Positions 1-9,142 of a DNA stretch of 64,000 bases are shown here, one piece after another. Location of the stretch: the NCBI GenBank assembly GCA_905181865.1, contig CAJIZG010000004.1:124001-188000 (forward strand). Reading direction: 5' to 3'. Source of the DNA: Urechidicola croceus (GTDB lineage Bacteria > Bacteroidota > Bacteroidia > Flavobacteriales > Flavobacteriaceae). Below the pieces are notes generated by a model. The model was not told where the DNA came from. It did not search any database and worked only from the letters and a program-made list of their open reading frames with translations. The translations under genes were made by a program, and so were the position numbers. Each line of letters starts with the position of its first letter. Position 1 is the first letter of the stretch.

Positions 1-1
1 A

Positions 2-847
2 TTTGGAGAAAAAGAAAAAACTGGAGCACGTATTGAGGTTTTCTTATTGAGAGAATTAAATCAAGAGCAACGTTTATGGGACGTATTGGTAGATCCAGCA
101 AGAAAAATTAGAATTGGAAATAAATTATTTTTCGGTGAGGACGAAAGTTTGGTTGCTGAGGTAATAGACAATACAACATCGAGAGGAAGAACGTTGCGTT
201 TCTTGTATGATGGTTCTTATGAAGAATTTAGAGAGAGATTAAAAATGGAAGGAGAAACGCCACTTCCAAAATATATTAAAAGAGCAACTGAGCCAGAAGA
301 TGAAGAGCGTTATCAAACAATTTATGCGAAGCACGAAGGGTCTGTGGCAGCGCCAACTGCTGGATTACACTTTTCTAAGCATTTGTTGAAAAGATTAGAA
401 ATTAAAGGTGTTGATTTTGCAAATGTAACATTGCACGTTGGTTTAGGTACATTTAACCCAGTAGAGGTAGAAGATTTATCAAAGCATAAAATGGATTCTG
501 AGCAAATTGATATTTCAGTAAAAGCAGCCAAAATCGTTAACGGTGCTATTAATAGTAAGCGAAGAATTTGTGCAGTAGGTACAACAGCAATGAGAACTTT
601 AGAGAGTTCTGTTTCTTCAAATGGTAGATTGAATGAGTTTAATGGTTGGACCAACAAGTTTATTTTCCCTCCCTATGAATTCTCAATTGCAAATTGTATG
701 ATTACAAACTTCCACATGCCAAAATCTACATTAATGATGATGACATCTGCGTTTGCAGGCCATGATTTCTTAAAAGAAGCATATGTAGAAGCGGTAAAAG
801 AGAAATATCGTTTTTACTCTTATGGAGATGCTATGTTGATTTTGTAA
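2..847 (+). CDS. queA: QueA, tRNA ribosyltransferase-isomerase (5' truncated by window)
   Basis: S-adenosylmethionine:tRNA ribosyltransferase-isomerase transfers and isomerises the ribosyl part of SAM onto preQ1 in tRNA, making epoxyqueuosine in the cytoplasm. The reading frame is open from base 2, so the gene begins upstream; about 281 residues are visible of the roughly 350 usual, and the N-terminal ~70 are missing. Family features seen are the [10 protein letters not shown] stretch, [10 protein letters not shown], the [13 protein letters not shown] segment and [13 protein letters not shown] near the C-terminus. An internal TTG at base 47 should not be taken as the start. A strong hairpin terminator follows. 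The preQ0 transporter yhhQ lies about 8 kb downstream, consistent with a working queuosine route. Identification is secure. Confidence 0.95.
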   Translation, partial: FGEKEKTGARIEVFLLRELNQEQRLWDVLVDPARKIRIGNKLFFGEDESLVAEVIDNTTSRGRTLRFLYDGSYEEFRERLKMEGETPLPKYIKRATEPEDEERYQTIYAKHEGSVAAPTAGLHFSKHLLKRLEIKGVDFANVTLHVGLGTFNPVEVEDLSKHKMDSEQIDISVKAAKIVNGAINSKRRICAVGTTAMRTLESSVSSNGRLNEFNGWTNKFIFPPYEFSIANCMITNFHMPKSTLMMMTSAFAGHDFLKEAYVEAVKEKYRFYSYGDAMLIL

Positions 848-872
848 ACCCAACAGAGGACCTAAAAATTTA

Positions 873-905
873 AACTGGTACAATAGCGATTGTACCAGTT
901 TTTTT
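873..905 (+). terminator. Rho-independent terminator after queA
   Basis: A perfect 12-bp stem (873-884 with 889-900) with a 4-base AGCG loop is followed directly by a run of T. It lies 26 bases after the queA stop codon. Confidence 0.9.
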
Positions 906-918
906 ATATTTAAATTTG
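890..918 (+). promoter_or_regulatory. Candidate Bacteroidetes-type promoter for rlmN
   Basis: TTG at 890-892 and TAAATTTG at 911-918 are separated by 18 bases. They fit the Bacteroidetes housekeeping sigma pattern of a -33 TTTG-like box and a -7 TAnnTTTG box. The -33 box would overlap the queA terminator stem. The predicted start of transcription leaves a leader of only about 10 bases before the GTG start of rlmN. Confidence 0.4.
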
Positions 919-934
919 TACAAATTTTCTTACA

Positions 935-1981
935 GTGATAAAAAAGAAAGACATACGCACCTTAACAAAAGAACAACTTCGTGATTTTTTTGTGGAGCAT
1001 GGAGATAAGGCCTTTCGCGGTAATCAGGTATATGAATGGCTTTGGCAAAAAGTAGCGCATTCGTTTGAGGACATGACTAGTATTTCTAAGGATACACGTT
1101 TTATGTTAGAGGAGAATTTTGTAATCAATCATATTCGAGTTGATGAAATGCAACGTAGTTCTGATGGGACAATTAAGAATGCGGTGAAATTACATGATGG
1201 TTTGATGGTGGAATCTGTATTGATTCCTACACCAACTAGAACAACGGCCTGTGTTTCTAGTCAGGTTGGATGTAGTTTAGATTGTAAGTTTTGCGCAACA
1301 TCTCGTTTAAAGCGTATGCGAAATCTAAATCCTGATGAAATCTATGATCAAGTAGCAGCGATTAATCAGGAGAGTTTATTATACCATAATAGAAAACTGA
1401 CAAATATTGTTTTTATGGGAATGGGTGAGCCGTTGATGAATTATAACAATGTGATTAAATCGATAGAGAAAATCACTTCTCCCGAAGGGTTGGGTATGTC
1501 ACCTAAGCGAATAACTATTTCTACATCTGGCGTTCCAAAGATTATTAAAAAAATGGCGGACGATGCCGTGAAATTCAATCTAGCCGTTTCTTTGCATTCT
1601 GCTATTGACGAGGTGAGAACGCAGATTATGCCTTTTAATGAGACTTTCCCATTGGCAGATTTACAGGAAGCATTGGAGTATTGGTATGAAAAGACCGAGC
1701 GAATAATTACCTACGAATATATTGTTTGGAATGGCATTAACGATACCCGAAAAGATATTGATGCTTTGGTAAGGTTCTGTAATTATGTACCTTGTAAGGT
1801 CAATATTATAGAATACAATCCTATTGATGATGGTGAATTTCAGCAGGCTAGTTCAAGAGCGGTTTCAGATTATGTTGCCGTTTTAGAAATGAATGATATT
1901 GTAGTAAATGTGCGCCGCAGTCGTGGAAAAGATATCGATGCTGCTTGTGGGCAATTAGCAAATAAATCTAAAGGAGAATAA
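935..1981 (+). CDS. rlmN: RlmN, dual-specificity 23S rRNA/tRNA adenine-C2 methyltransferase
   Basis: Radical-SAM enzyme that methylates C2 of A2503 in 23S rRNA and A37 in some tRNAs. The 348-residue length matches the family. The N-terminal accessory domain spans about residues 1-95. The 4Fe-4S cluster motif CxxxCxxC is at C113, C117 and C120, the GEPL motif follows in MGMGEPLMNY, and the methyl-carrying cysteine is C338 in AACGQL. The chosen start is GTG at 935; no in-frame ATG lies upstream after the queA terminator. It is a single gene between queA and a prenyl synthase, with 40 bases before the latter. All key residues are present. Confidence 0.95.
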   Translation: MIKKKDIRTLTKEQLRDFFVEHGDKAFRGNQVYEWLWQKVAHSFEDMTSISKDTRFMLEENFVINHIRVDEMQRSSDGTIKNAVKLHDGLMVESVLIPTPTRTTACVSSQVGCSLDCKFCATSRLKRMRNLNPDEIYDQVAAINQESLLYHNRKLTNIVFMGMGEPLMNYNNVIKSIEKITSPEGLGMSPKRITISTSGVPKIIKKMADDAVKFNLAVSLHSAIDEVRTQIMPFNETFPLADLQEALEYWYEKTERIITYEYIVWNGINDTRKDIDALVRFCNYVPCKVNIIEYNPIDDGEFQQASSRAVSDYVAVLEMNDIVVNVRRSRGKDIDAACGQLANKSKGE

Positions 1982-2021
1982 TCGATATGCTTTTATTCTT
2001 TTTCTTATTTTTGATTACTAA

Positions 2022-2999
2022 ATGAAAGCGGTAGAGCAAATAAAACAACCCATCATAAAAGAAATGGAACTCTTTGAATCTAAGTTCAGAGAGGCTATGG
2101 TAACCAAGGTTCCACTACTCAACAGAATTACCCATTATATTGTAAGAAGAAAAGGAAAACAAATGCGACCGATGTTTGTTTTTTTGGTGGCTAAGATGGT
2201 ATCAGATGGAGATTTTAACGTACGTACGTACAGAGGCGCTTCCGTTATTGAGTTGATACATACAGCGACTTTAGTGCACGATGATGTGGTAGATGATAGT
2301 AATAGAAGAAGAGGTTTTTTCTCACTCAATGCACTTTGGAAAAATAAAATTGCGGTGTTAGTCGGTGATTTTTTATTATCAAAAGGACTCTTACTTTCAA
2401 TTGATAATGACGATTTCGATATTCTTAAATTGATTTCCGTTGCGGTTCGTGAAATGAGTGAAGGAGAATTATTACAAATTGAAAAAGCGCGAAAGTTAGA
2501 TATTACTGAAGCAATTTATTTTGATATTATTCGTCAGAAAACAGCGAGTCTAATCGCTGCATGCTGCGGAATTGGAGCAGCCTCTGTTGGAGGGAATGAC
2601 GAAGAGGTAAAGAAGATGGGTAAGTTTGGAGAATTAATTGGAATTGCCTTTCAAATAAAAGATGATTTGTTTGATTATTCTGATGCCAAAATTGGTAAGC
2701 CTACTGGTATAGATATCAAAGAGCAAAAAATGACCTTGCCTTTAATTTATGCGTTGAACAATTGTGATAAAAAAGAGCGAATTTGGTTAATAAATTCGAT
2801 TAAAAACTACAATAAGGATAAGAAAAGAGTGAAAGAGGTCATTGCATTTGTAAAAGAGAATGGTGGAATTGAATACACCATAAAAAAAATGAACGATTAC
2901 CAAAGTCAGGCCTTAGAGATACTAAAGACCTATCCAGATTCGGAATACAAGGATTCACTTTCAACGATGGTGAGTTATGTAATTGAACGAAGAATTTAG
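2022..2999 (+). CDS. Polyprenyl diphosphate synthase (IspA/IspB family)
   Basis: Trans-isoprenyl diphosphate synthase that extends allylic diphosphates with isopentenyl diphosphate. The two aspartate-rich motifs are present: DDVVD at residues 87-91 and DDLFD at 214-218. The fifth residue before the first motif is the small Ala82, which in this family is compatible with long-chain (above C20) products, so a role in the menaquinone side chain is likely (inference). Its 325 residues are normal for octaprenyl/heptaprenyl synthases. A TAnnTTTG-like box (2006-2013) precedes the ATG, but no clear -33 box was found. It converges on the GH3-family gene. Confidence 0.9.
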   Translation: MKAVEQIKQPIIKEMELFESKFREAMVTKVPLLNRITHYIVRRKGKQMRPMFVFLVAKMVSDGDFNVRTYRGASVIELIHTATLVHDDVVDDSNRRRGFFSLNALWKNKIAVLVGDFLLSKGLLLSIDNDDFDILKLISVAVREMSEGELLQIEKARKLDITEAIYFDIIRQKTASLIAACCGIGAASVGGNDEEVKKMGKFGELIGIAFQIKDDLFDYSDAKIGKPTGIDIKEQKMTLPLIYALNNCDKKERIWLINSIKNYNKDKKRVKEVIAFVKENGGIEYTIKKMNDYQSQALEILKTYPDSEYKDSLSTMVSYVIERRI

Positions 3000-3028
3000 A
3001 CAAGTTTATAGTTTAGGTTGACTATTCT

Positions 3029-3058
3029 GTCATCCTTAATTATAAAAGTTAGGAAGCC
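3029..3058. repeat. Degenerate REP-like palindrome
   Basis: Begins GTCATCCTTAA and ends AAGTTAGGAAGCC, a weak match to the GTCATTCCT...AGGAATCT palindrome that is clearer at 19443. It lies between two convergent genes. Confidence 0.35.
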
Positions 3059-3070
3059 TCTAGTCGAAAA

Positions 3071-4597
3071 TTAATTGGAAGTCACCATACTTAACTGCAG
3101 CAATTCCTCCATAAACTTTCTTTTGTTAGACAATCGCGGAATCTTATGCTGTCCGCCTAATTTGCCTTTCATTTTTAACCAATCATAAAATAGATTTTTT
3201 CGGGCTATATGGACTATTGGCATAGATAGCGTCATATTATTGTAGCGTTTTGCTTCGTAATCTGAATTGATAGATTTCAAAGCATTGTCAAGTAATTCTG
3301 TGAAGTATTTGATGTTACTTGGAGTTTTGCTAAACTCAATCATCCATTCATGCGAACCGCTTTTTTTTCCTTTCATAAAAATTGGAGCTACAGAGTAATC
3401 AGTGATTGCAGCGTTTGTTTTTTTACAGGCTTCTTTCAAGGCTTCTTCTGCATTTTCAATAATCAATTCTTCGCCAAAAACATTGATAAAATGTTTAGTA
3501 CGACCCGTAATTTTAATGCGATAAGGATTGAGTGAAGTGAATTTTACAGTGTCACCTAAAAGATAGCGCCACAGTCCACCGTTAGTCGTAATTACTAATG
3601 CATAATTTGTATCTTTTTTAACTTCAGATAGCGGGATTACTTTTGAGTCTTCTCCATCATATTTGTCCATAGGAATGAACTCATAGAAAATACCGTAATC
3701 TAGCATCAATAATAGTTCATCAGAATTATTTTGATCTTGAATAGCAAAAAATCCTTCAGAAGCATTGTAAGTCTCATAATATTTAAAATCCTTTTCAGGA
3801 ATTAACTTTTTATATTGTTCGCGGTACGGATTAAAGTTAACGCCTCCATGAAAATAAACTTCCAAATTTGGCCATACTTCTAAGATATTATCTTTTCCCG
3901 TTACCTCTAAAACTTTGTTGAGTAATACAAGCATCCAACTAGGCATACCTGCCAGACTTGTAATGTTTTCATGTATAGTTTCTTCAATAATGGCATCCAT
4001 TTTAGATTCCCATTCGGTCATTAAGGCAACTTCTTGTTTTGGTGCAGAACTAAAATCTGCCCAAAAAGGCATATTTTCTATAATGATGGCAGAAAGATCT
4101 CCAAAGTAAGTATTGTTGTCTTCATAAATGGCTGAACTTCCGCCTAATCGTAAACTTTTTCCAGTGAATAGTTGTGCGTCAGGATTATTGTTAATGTACA
4201 AGCATAACATATCTTTTCCTGCTTTCAGGTGACAGTCTTCAATCGCTTCCTCACTCAACGGAATAAACTTGCTCTTTGCATTGGTTGTGCCACTCGACTT
4301 GGCAAACCATTTAATAGGACTTTCCCAAAAAAGATATTGCTCGCCCTGCCTCGTCCGTTCTATGAATGGAGAGAATGATTCGTATTTCTGAATAGGGATA
4401 CGATCTGAAAACTCTCGATAACTTTTAATTGATGAGAAATCGTATTCACGTCCCATAAGTGTTCGCTTAGACGAATTTATAAGTTTCATCAAGAGTTCAT
4501 CTTGAACATCGATAGGGTATTTTAAAAATAATTGAATTTGATGAATTCGCTTTTTTAAAAACCATGAAATTATCGAATTGACAATTGGCATAGGCAT
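3071..4597 (-). CDS. GH3 auxin-responsive promoter family protein (acyl-adenylating)
   Basis: Member of the GH3 family, relatives of acyl-adenylate-forming enzymes that couple carboxylic acids to amino acids in plants. The substrate of the bacterial proteins is unknown. The ATP-binding signature is seen as FAKSSGTTNAKSKFIPLS around residue 105. The conserved YNASEGFF and the late LGDTVKF and GRTKHFINVFGEEL segments also match. Its 508 residues are full length. Two ATGs two codons apart compete for the start; the outer one is given. It is divergent from the DUF2797 gene with 43 bases between, so the two may share a promoter region. Confidence 0.88.
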   Translation of the reverse strand: MPMPIVNSIISWFLKKRIHQIQLFLKYPIDVQDELLMKLINSSKRTLMGREYDFSSIKSYREFSDRIPIQKYESFSPFIERTRQGEQYLFWESPIKWFAKSSGTTNAKSKFIPLSEEAIEDCHLKAGKDMLCLYINNNPDAQLFTGKSLRLGGSSAIYEDNNTYFGDLSAIIIENMPFWADFSSAPKQEVALMTEWESKMDAIIEETIHENITSLAGMPSWMLVLLNKVLEVTGKDNILEVWPNLEVYFHGGVNFNPYREQYKKLIPEKDFKYYETYNASEGFFAIQDQNNSDELLLMLDYGIFYEFIPMDKYDGEDSKVIPLSEVKKDTNYALVITTNGGLWRYLLGDTVKFTSLNPYRIKITGRTKHFINVFGEELIIENAEEALKEACKKTNAAITDYSVAPIFMKGKKSGSHEWMIEFSKTPSNIKYFTELLDNALKSINSDYEAKRYNNMTLSMPIVHIARKNLFYDWLKMKGKLGGQHKIPRLSNKRKFMEELLQLSMVTSN

Positions 4598-4640
4598 AGT
4601 AAATTAAGTATCTTTATCGAGTTAAAAATAATCAATTCCT

Positions 4641-5435
4641 ATGACGTATCAAGGCGTACTTAAAAAAATGATGACTTCAAATGAAGAAGTGGTTCAGTAT
4701 TATTTAGATATGGAGGCTGATTTCTTAAATATGAATCAGTTACTAGATAAGGAAATTACGCTTTCATTTATGAAATTTGAATGTTTGAATTGTGGTTTGG
4801 AGAAAAAAATTTACCGACAAGGATTTTGTCAGTCTTGCTTTTTTGAAACGCCAAATGCAGGTGATTGGATTATGCGACCAGAATTGAGTAAAGCACATTT
4901 AGGAGTTGAAGATCGTGATTTAGAGTTTGAAAAAAAAATGCAACTGAAGCCACACATCGTATATCTCGCAAATTCTAGTAATGTGAAAGTAGGAGTGACT
5001 CGAAAATCACAAGTGCCAACTCGTTGGATAGATCAAGGAGCGCATGAAGCGATTGAAATTGTTGAAGTACCTAACCGATATTTAGCTGGAATTACTGAGG
5101 TTGCTTTAAAAGAGCATGTTTCCGATAAAACCAATTGGCGTAAAATGCTGGCCAGTAATAATGAAGATATTGATTTGTTGAAGCATAAAGAATTATTAGC
5201 CCAATATATTCCAGAGGAGGCAAAGGAATATTACCTTAAATCGAATACTGATGAATTCAAAATAAACTTTCCAGTAATTCAATTTCCTGATAAAGTAAAG
5301 AGTTTGAATTTGATAAAAACAGCAACATATACAGGCGTTTTAAAAGGTATAAAAGGACAGTATTTAATGTTTCAGGATAGTATTGTTTTTAATGTTCGTG
5401 CAAATGAGGGCTTAGTAGTTTCTATAGAAGTGTAA
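4641..5435 (+). CDS. DUF2797 domain-containing protein
   Basis: 264-residue protein of the DUF2797 family, with no established function. Two CxxC pairs (CLNCG and CQSCF, near residues 48-68) probably form a zinc ribbon. The central part includes IVYLANSSNVKVGVTRKSQVPTRWIDQGA, which resembles a GIY-YIG-like or tRNA-linked fold only loosely. It starts at ATG 4641, facing away from the GH3-family gene. No signal peptide or membrane segment is seen, so it is likely cytoplasmic. Identification is by the overall pattern of the family; the function is open. Confidence 0.8.
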   Translation: MTYQGVLKKMMTSNEEVVQYYLDMEADFLNMNQLLDKEITLSFMKFECLNCGLEKKIYRQGFCQSCFFETPNAGDWIMRPELSKAHLGVEDRDLEFEKKMQLKPHIVYLANSSNVKVGVTRKSQVPTRWIDQGAHEAIEIVEVPNRYLAGITEVALKEHVSDKTNWRKMLASNNEDIDLLKHKELLAQYIPEEAKEYYLKSNTDEFKINFPVIQFPDKVKSLNLIKTATYTGVLKGIKGQYLMFQDSIVFNVRANEGLVVSIEV

Positions 5436-5461
5436 ACTTGCTTTTGCATTACGCATCGGTT

Positions 5462-5486
5462 GTCATACCTGCGTGGATAGGTATCT
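5462..5486. repeat. REP-like palindrome
   Basis: GTCATACCTGCG followed by GGATAGGTATCT: ATACCT pairs with AGGTAT. It is the same family as the copy at 19443 and lies between the convergent DUF2797 and AsmA-like genes. Confidence 0.5.
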
Positions 5487-5545
5487 ATACTATTCTGGGT
5501 TTATTTCTAATTGGCGCGTAATCAAAAGATTCCCCGAAGTCTTTT

Positions 5546-8122
5546 TTATTGATCCTTTTTCTTCTTCTTAAAAAGACTATTTAAAAGAGATTTTGCCGCT
5601 TCCGTCGCGGTGTCAGTTTTGGGGGAATCAATGCTTTTCGAATTTACATGTAATAATTTGTTCAATTCATTTTTGCCTTGTTTGGTAAGTTTATTTTTCT
5701 GTTGTGCTAATAATTGATTTGTTAGGTTACTCACCGCTTCATTCATATTTGTTTTAAGCGTAGGATTGTCAAACGAACCCATAATATTAGCACGTAAGGG
5801 AACTCTTATGTTCTCCGTGTCTTGATCACTTAGATCTGTTAATAAACTAGAAACTTTACTACCCAAGTATTTGGCAGGAATATTAAAATTTAAGTTGTAA
5901 TCCATAGATTTATCGAACCCATGTTTTCCACTAACCTCTATATCAATGTCCTTATATTTTAAGTTGAATGGTTTTACATCGACCTTGCCATCTTCAAATG
6001 AAATTGCTGCTTTTAAAGCGTTTAAGTTTAAATTGTCTAGATCGATAAAATTTAAATTATTGGTTACTAAGGAAAGCGCTTTTGAATTTTTTAAGGAGGC
6101 TTTGATAGGGAAGATTTCGGAAAGGGCGTCGCCACTTACAGAGGTTAAGTTAGGAGTTAAATCTTTATTTAAAAAACCAGCAAGATTGATGTCCATATTA
6201 ATTTTTCCTTGGACCAATTTACCAATTGGTGCCAGTGCGCTAAAGAGTTTGAGTTGTAAAAAAGATTGAAAAATATCGAAATTCGTAATTTCCATTTTTA
6301 ATGCGAATGTTGGTGTTTCTTTTTTTGTGGAGACTGTTCCGTCAATAGATAATTTACCATCAAACAAATTGGAAGATAAATTTTGTAACGTTGCCTTTTC
6401 ATCTTTAATAATCAAAGAACCTTTTACATCTCTCAAATTTAAATTGTCATAGGTAACATTTGTTGCTTCAGCTTCAATGGTGCAATCTAAAAATGAAGGG
6501 ATTTTTAGTTGCTCCGATTCAGGGGGATTCGTGTTGGTTGAATCTGTTGATGTTGACTCCATAAAGTCACTCACATCAAAATTGTTCGAGTTCATTTTAA
6601 AATTACCTTGAACGTTTTCATCGTTAAAAACAAAACCAATTAAGTTGTTGATATCTCCATTTATTTTTAAATCTGAATTTCCTGTTTTTGCTTCAAAATT
6701 ATTCAGTTTTACACGATCATGGTTAAAAGTGACCTGAGCGTTACTAATGCTTATTTGTTTCGCAGATTCATCACCGTCATATTTAAAATTATGTATCGAT
6801 AGGGTGCCAGAATTCTTCGTGTTTTTATAGTTTTTTTGCTCAATGGATTTCATGTCAAATACAGTTTGAAAATCTGCTTTTAGAATTCCTTGTAAATTTT
6901 GAATAGCTTCCATTGGATAGGCATCTCCAATACTTTTTAAATTAATGCTTCCCTTTGCTTGGGTTCTTATTCTTGGGTTGTCTATAGGGTTTGTAATTTG
7001 AGCACTTGAAGTAAAGGAATTTTCGTCAATTTTGAACGAGAGTCTTTCTATGTTTATTTCGGTATCATCGATGATTCCTGTTGTATTTATTAGTGTCGCG
7101 TTCAGGTTTATGTTATGAATGGTATTTGGTAATTCTGGATAGTTAAAACTGGCACTATTCGAGGCCAATTCTATATTAAAAGTAGGTATATGTTTATCGT
7201 CTACAATACCTTTTAGAAATCCTTTTACTTCAAAATCACCTGTAGTTTTTACACCACTAATATCTTTAGAATACACTTCTGGAACCAATGCTAAAAAGTT
7301 TTTGAAATCTGATGAGGGCGTATTAAAATTAATATCCAATGCTTGATTGTTATCATTCAATTTAATAAAACCATCAAAAACTAAGGTCAGTTGATTTATG
7401 ACCGCTTTGTTCTTTAAAAATGAATATTTATTTTCATTTAAATCAACACCAATCAAAGCATCCAATTTAATGGAGTTATGATCTAAATATTTTGTGTGAT
7501 CCATTTCAAAGGAAACATTTGAAGATGTTTCTGTTTTTAATTCAGAAATAGCGGTAGATAAATTTCCGCTTCCAGAATGATTGAAATTGTTTAACGTTAG
7601 AACCATTCCTGATGATTTATCAAGATATTGAATGGTGCTATTGGAAATCCCATAGTTCTTCAGGTTAAGGGTAATGTTGCTTTCGTTTTCTTCTGATATA
7701 GCATTTTTTTTATCGGTTGTCTCTTTACCGATATCGTAATTGACCTTTCCGTTTTTATCTATTAAAATATGTATGCTACTATTTTCAATAGAAAAGGAAA
7801 TGATATTTATTTTCCCTGAATTTATTTTGAATAGACTTGATAATGGAACTTTAAAAGAAATAGTTTGTATGCTCGCCAAAGTGTCCCCTTTAAACGGTTT
7901 GAAAGTGGTAATCAGTAGTTCGTTTATTCCCACTTTCGCGTTCGGAAAATTTGAAATTAGACTGATGTCAAGATCTTTGAAATCAACTGTTGCATTTATA
8001 TTTTTATTGATAGTCTCTTTTAATACAGCAATAATTTTATCCTCAAAAAAGAGTGGAATTATAATGAGTGCTGCTAGTAGTAGGATAAATAGACCAATAA
8101 ATATTTTCAGTACCTTTTTCAT
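5546..8122 (-). CDS. AsmA-like family envelope protein
   Basis: 858-residue protein with one N-terminal membrane anchor (about residues 4-26, LKIFIGLFILLLAALIIIPLFF) followed by a long periplasmic region rich in repeated beta-strand patterns, as in AsmA/TamB/YhdP-type proteins thought to bridge the periplasm and move phospholipid. The opening NINATVDFKDLDISLISNFPNAKV is typical of the Bacteroidetes members. The C-terminus is low in hydrophobicity and ends in a lysine-rich tail (FKKKKKDQ). It stands alone, and no partner gene is adjacent. The family call is firm; the transport role is inferred from relatives. Confidence 0.85.
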   Translation of the reverse strand: MKKVLKIFIGLFILLLAALIIIPLFFEDKIIAVLKETINKNINATVDFKDLDISLISNFPNAKVGINELLITTFKPFKGDTLASIQTISFKVPLSSLFKINSGKINIISFSIENSSIHILIDKNGKVNYDIGKETTDKKNAISEENESNITLNLKNYGISNSTIQYLDKSSGMVLTLNNFNHSGSGNLSTAISELKTETSSNVSFEMDHTKYLDHNSIKLDALIGVDLNENKYSFLKNKAVINQLTLVFDGFIKLNDNNQALDINFNTPSSDFKNFLALVPEVYSKDISGVKTTGDFEVKGFLKGIVDDKHIPTFNIELASNSASFNYPELPNTIHNINLNATLINTTGIIDDTEINIERLSFKIDENSFTSSAQITNPIDNPRIRTQAKGSINLKSIGDAYPMEAIQNLQGILKADFQTVFDMKSIEQKNYKNTKNSGTLSIHNFKYDGDESAKQISISNAQVTFNHDRVKLNNFEAKTGNSDLKINGDINNLIGFVFNDENVQGNFKMNSNNFDVSDFMESTSTDSTNTNPPESEQLKIPSFLDCTIEAEATNVTYDNLNLRDVKGSLIIKDEKATLQNLSSNLFDGKLSIDGTVSTKKETPTFALKMEITNFDIFQSFLQLKLFSALAPIGKLVQGKINMDINLAGFLNKDLTPNLTSVSGDALSEIFPIKASLKNSKALSLVTNNLNFIDLDNLNLNALKAAISFEDGKVDVKPFNLKYKDIDIEVSGKHGFDKSMDYNLNFNIPAKYLGSKVSSLLTDLSDQDTENIRVPLRANIMGSFDNPTLKTNMNEAVSNLTNQLLAQQKNKLTKQGKNELNKLLHVNSKSIDSPKTDTATEAAKSLLNSLFKKKKKDQ

Positions 8123-8223
8123 AATGCATATATTTTAGGGGTCAACGGGGTTCTTTAAAGATAAACAAACGCTACTAATTTTGAGTTGTTGTTTTTAATA
8201 AGAACTTACACTGAATATTCTTC

Positions 8224-8919
8224 CTATTTTTCAAATAAGGCAATTTCTTCACCTACTTTTAGATTAAAAGTTTTTCTAAAAAGATAAACGAGTAAATATA
8301 GAACAGGAGTGTCTAGTGCAGCAATAATTACTTTGAATAGGAATCCACTAATCAATAATCCTCTGAACATTTCCCAAGGTAAAACTTTAAAGATGCAAAG
8401 CAGTCCAACAACGGTAAAAGTGTCGATAAATTGAGAAGTAAATGTCGAAAAATTATTTCGTAACCAAAGGTGTTTTCCCTGTGTTTTGGCTTTCCAATAA
8501 TGAAATAATCGAATGTCTATAAATTGAGCAAATAGATAGGCCATCATTGAGGCGAGAACCCCTATAGGAGATAGACCAAAAACTTGTGTAAAGGTTTCGT
8601 CGTTAATGGGTGAGCCTTCTATAGCAGGCGCAACATTTGCCAAATAAATGATTCCCATTGAAAAGATAGATGCGGCAATACCAGCAATAATAACTTGATT
8701 TGCTTTTTTCTTTCCGTATATTTCTGAAATAATATCGGTAATTAAAAAAGTAATTGGATAAGGAAGGATTCCAACGGAAACTTCAAAGCGAAATAAACCA
8801 AGTGGATTCCAATAAATGAATTTCTGAAAAATTAAATTCGAAGCCACTAGGGAGGCTATAAACATTGCTGCTAAAATTAAATAGATGTTGAATGCTAAGT
8901 TCTTTTTTTGAGAAGTCAT
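8224..8919 (-). CDS. yhhQ: Queuosine precursor transporter (YhhQ/VUT family)
   Basis: 231-residue integral membrane protein with about six hydrophobic segments. The conserved pattern ASNLIFQKF, FPITFLITDIISEIYGKKKA and the late FLFKVIIAALDTPVLYL matches the YhhQ (DUF165) family, which imports queuosine precursors such as preQ0. The final cytoplasmic tail is short. It is transcribed alone, with 101 bases to the AsmA-like gene downstream. QueA at the window's left end acts in the same pathway. I looked upstream for a preQ1 riboswitch and saw none. Confidence 0.88.
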   Translation of the reverse strand: MTSQKKNLAFNIYLILAAMFIASLVASNLIFQKFIYWNPLGLFRFEVSVGILPYPITFLITDIISEIYGKKKANQVIIAGIAASIFSMGIIYLANVAPAIEGSPINDETFTQVFGLSPIGVLASMMAYLFAQFIDIRLFHYWKAKTQGKHLWLRNNFSTFTSQFIDTFTVVGLLCIFKVLPWEMFRGLLISGFLFKVIIAALDTPVLYLLVYLFRKTFNLKVGEEIALFEK

Positions 8920-8961
8920 AGGTGGATGGTTAAAACACGAATGTATTAAAAATTATTCCAA

Positions 8962-8985
8962 GTCATTGCGAACGAAGAGAAGCAT
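8962..8985. repeat. Degenerate REP-like element
   Basis: GTCATTGCGAACGAAG then AGAAGCA, resembling the GTCATTGCGAGCGAAGCGAAGCAATC type of repeated intergenic palindrome. It lies in the 223-base gap between the divergent yhhQ and fabD genes. Confidence 0.4.
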
Positions 8986-9100
8986 TTTTTTAATATCGAG
9001 ATGATTTGTGGTTTATCATTCTTGGACGAGCAAGATGAAGTAAAGAATCTATAGGTATGATATTTCTTTTCGGAAGTAAATAATCCGATTTAAAAATTCT

Positions 9101-9108
9101 TAGTTTTG
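9101..9108 (+). promoter_or_regulatory. Candidate -7 box of the fabD promoter
   Basis: TAGTTTTG fits the TAnnTTTG -7 consensus of Bacteroidetes and sits 34 bases before the fabD ATG. No good -33 TTTG box is visible at the expected distance. Confidence 0.35.
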
Positions 9109-9142
9109 CGTCCAACTTATCAATTAATCAAACATAGAACAT

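Noticed and set aside
322-657. Minus-strand open frame antisense to queA
   Set aside because: It is a shadow of the queA frame with no family pattern, no promoter and no neighbour context.
8920-9142. Region upstream of yhhQ examined for a preQ1 riboswitch
   Set aside because: The conserved preQ1 aptamer pattern was not seen.
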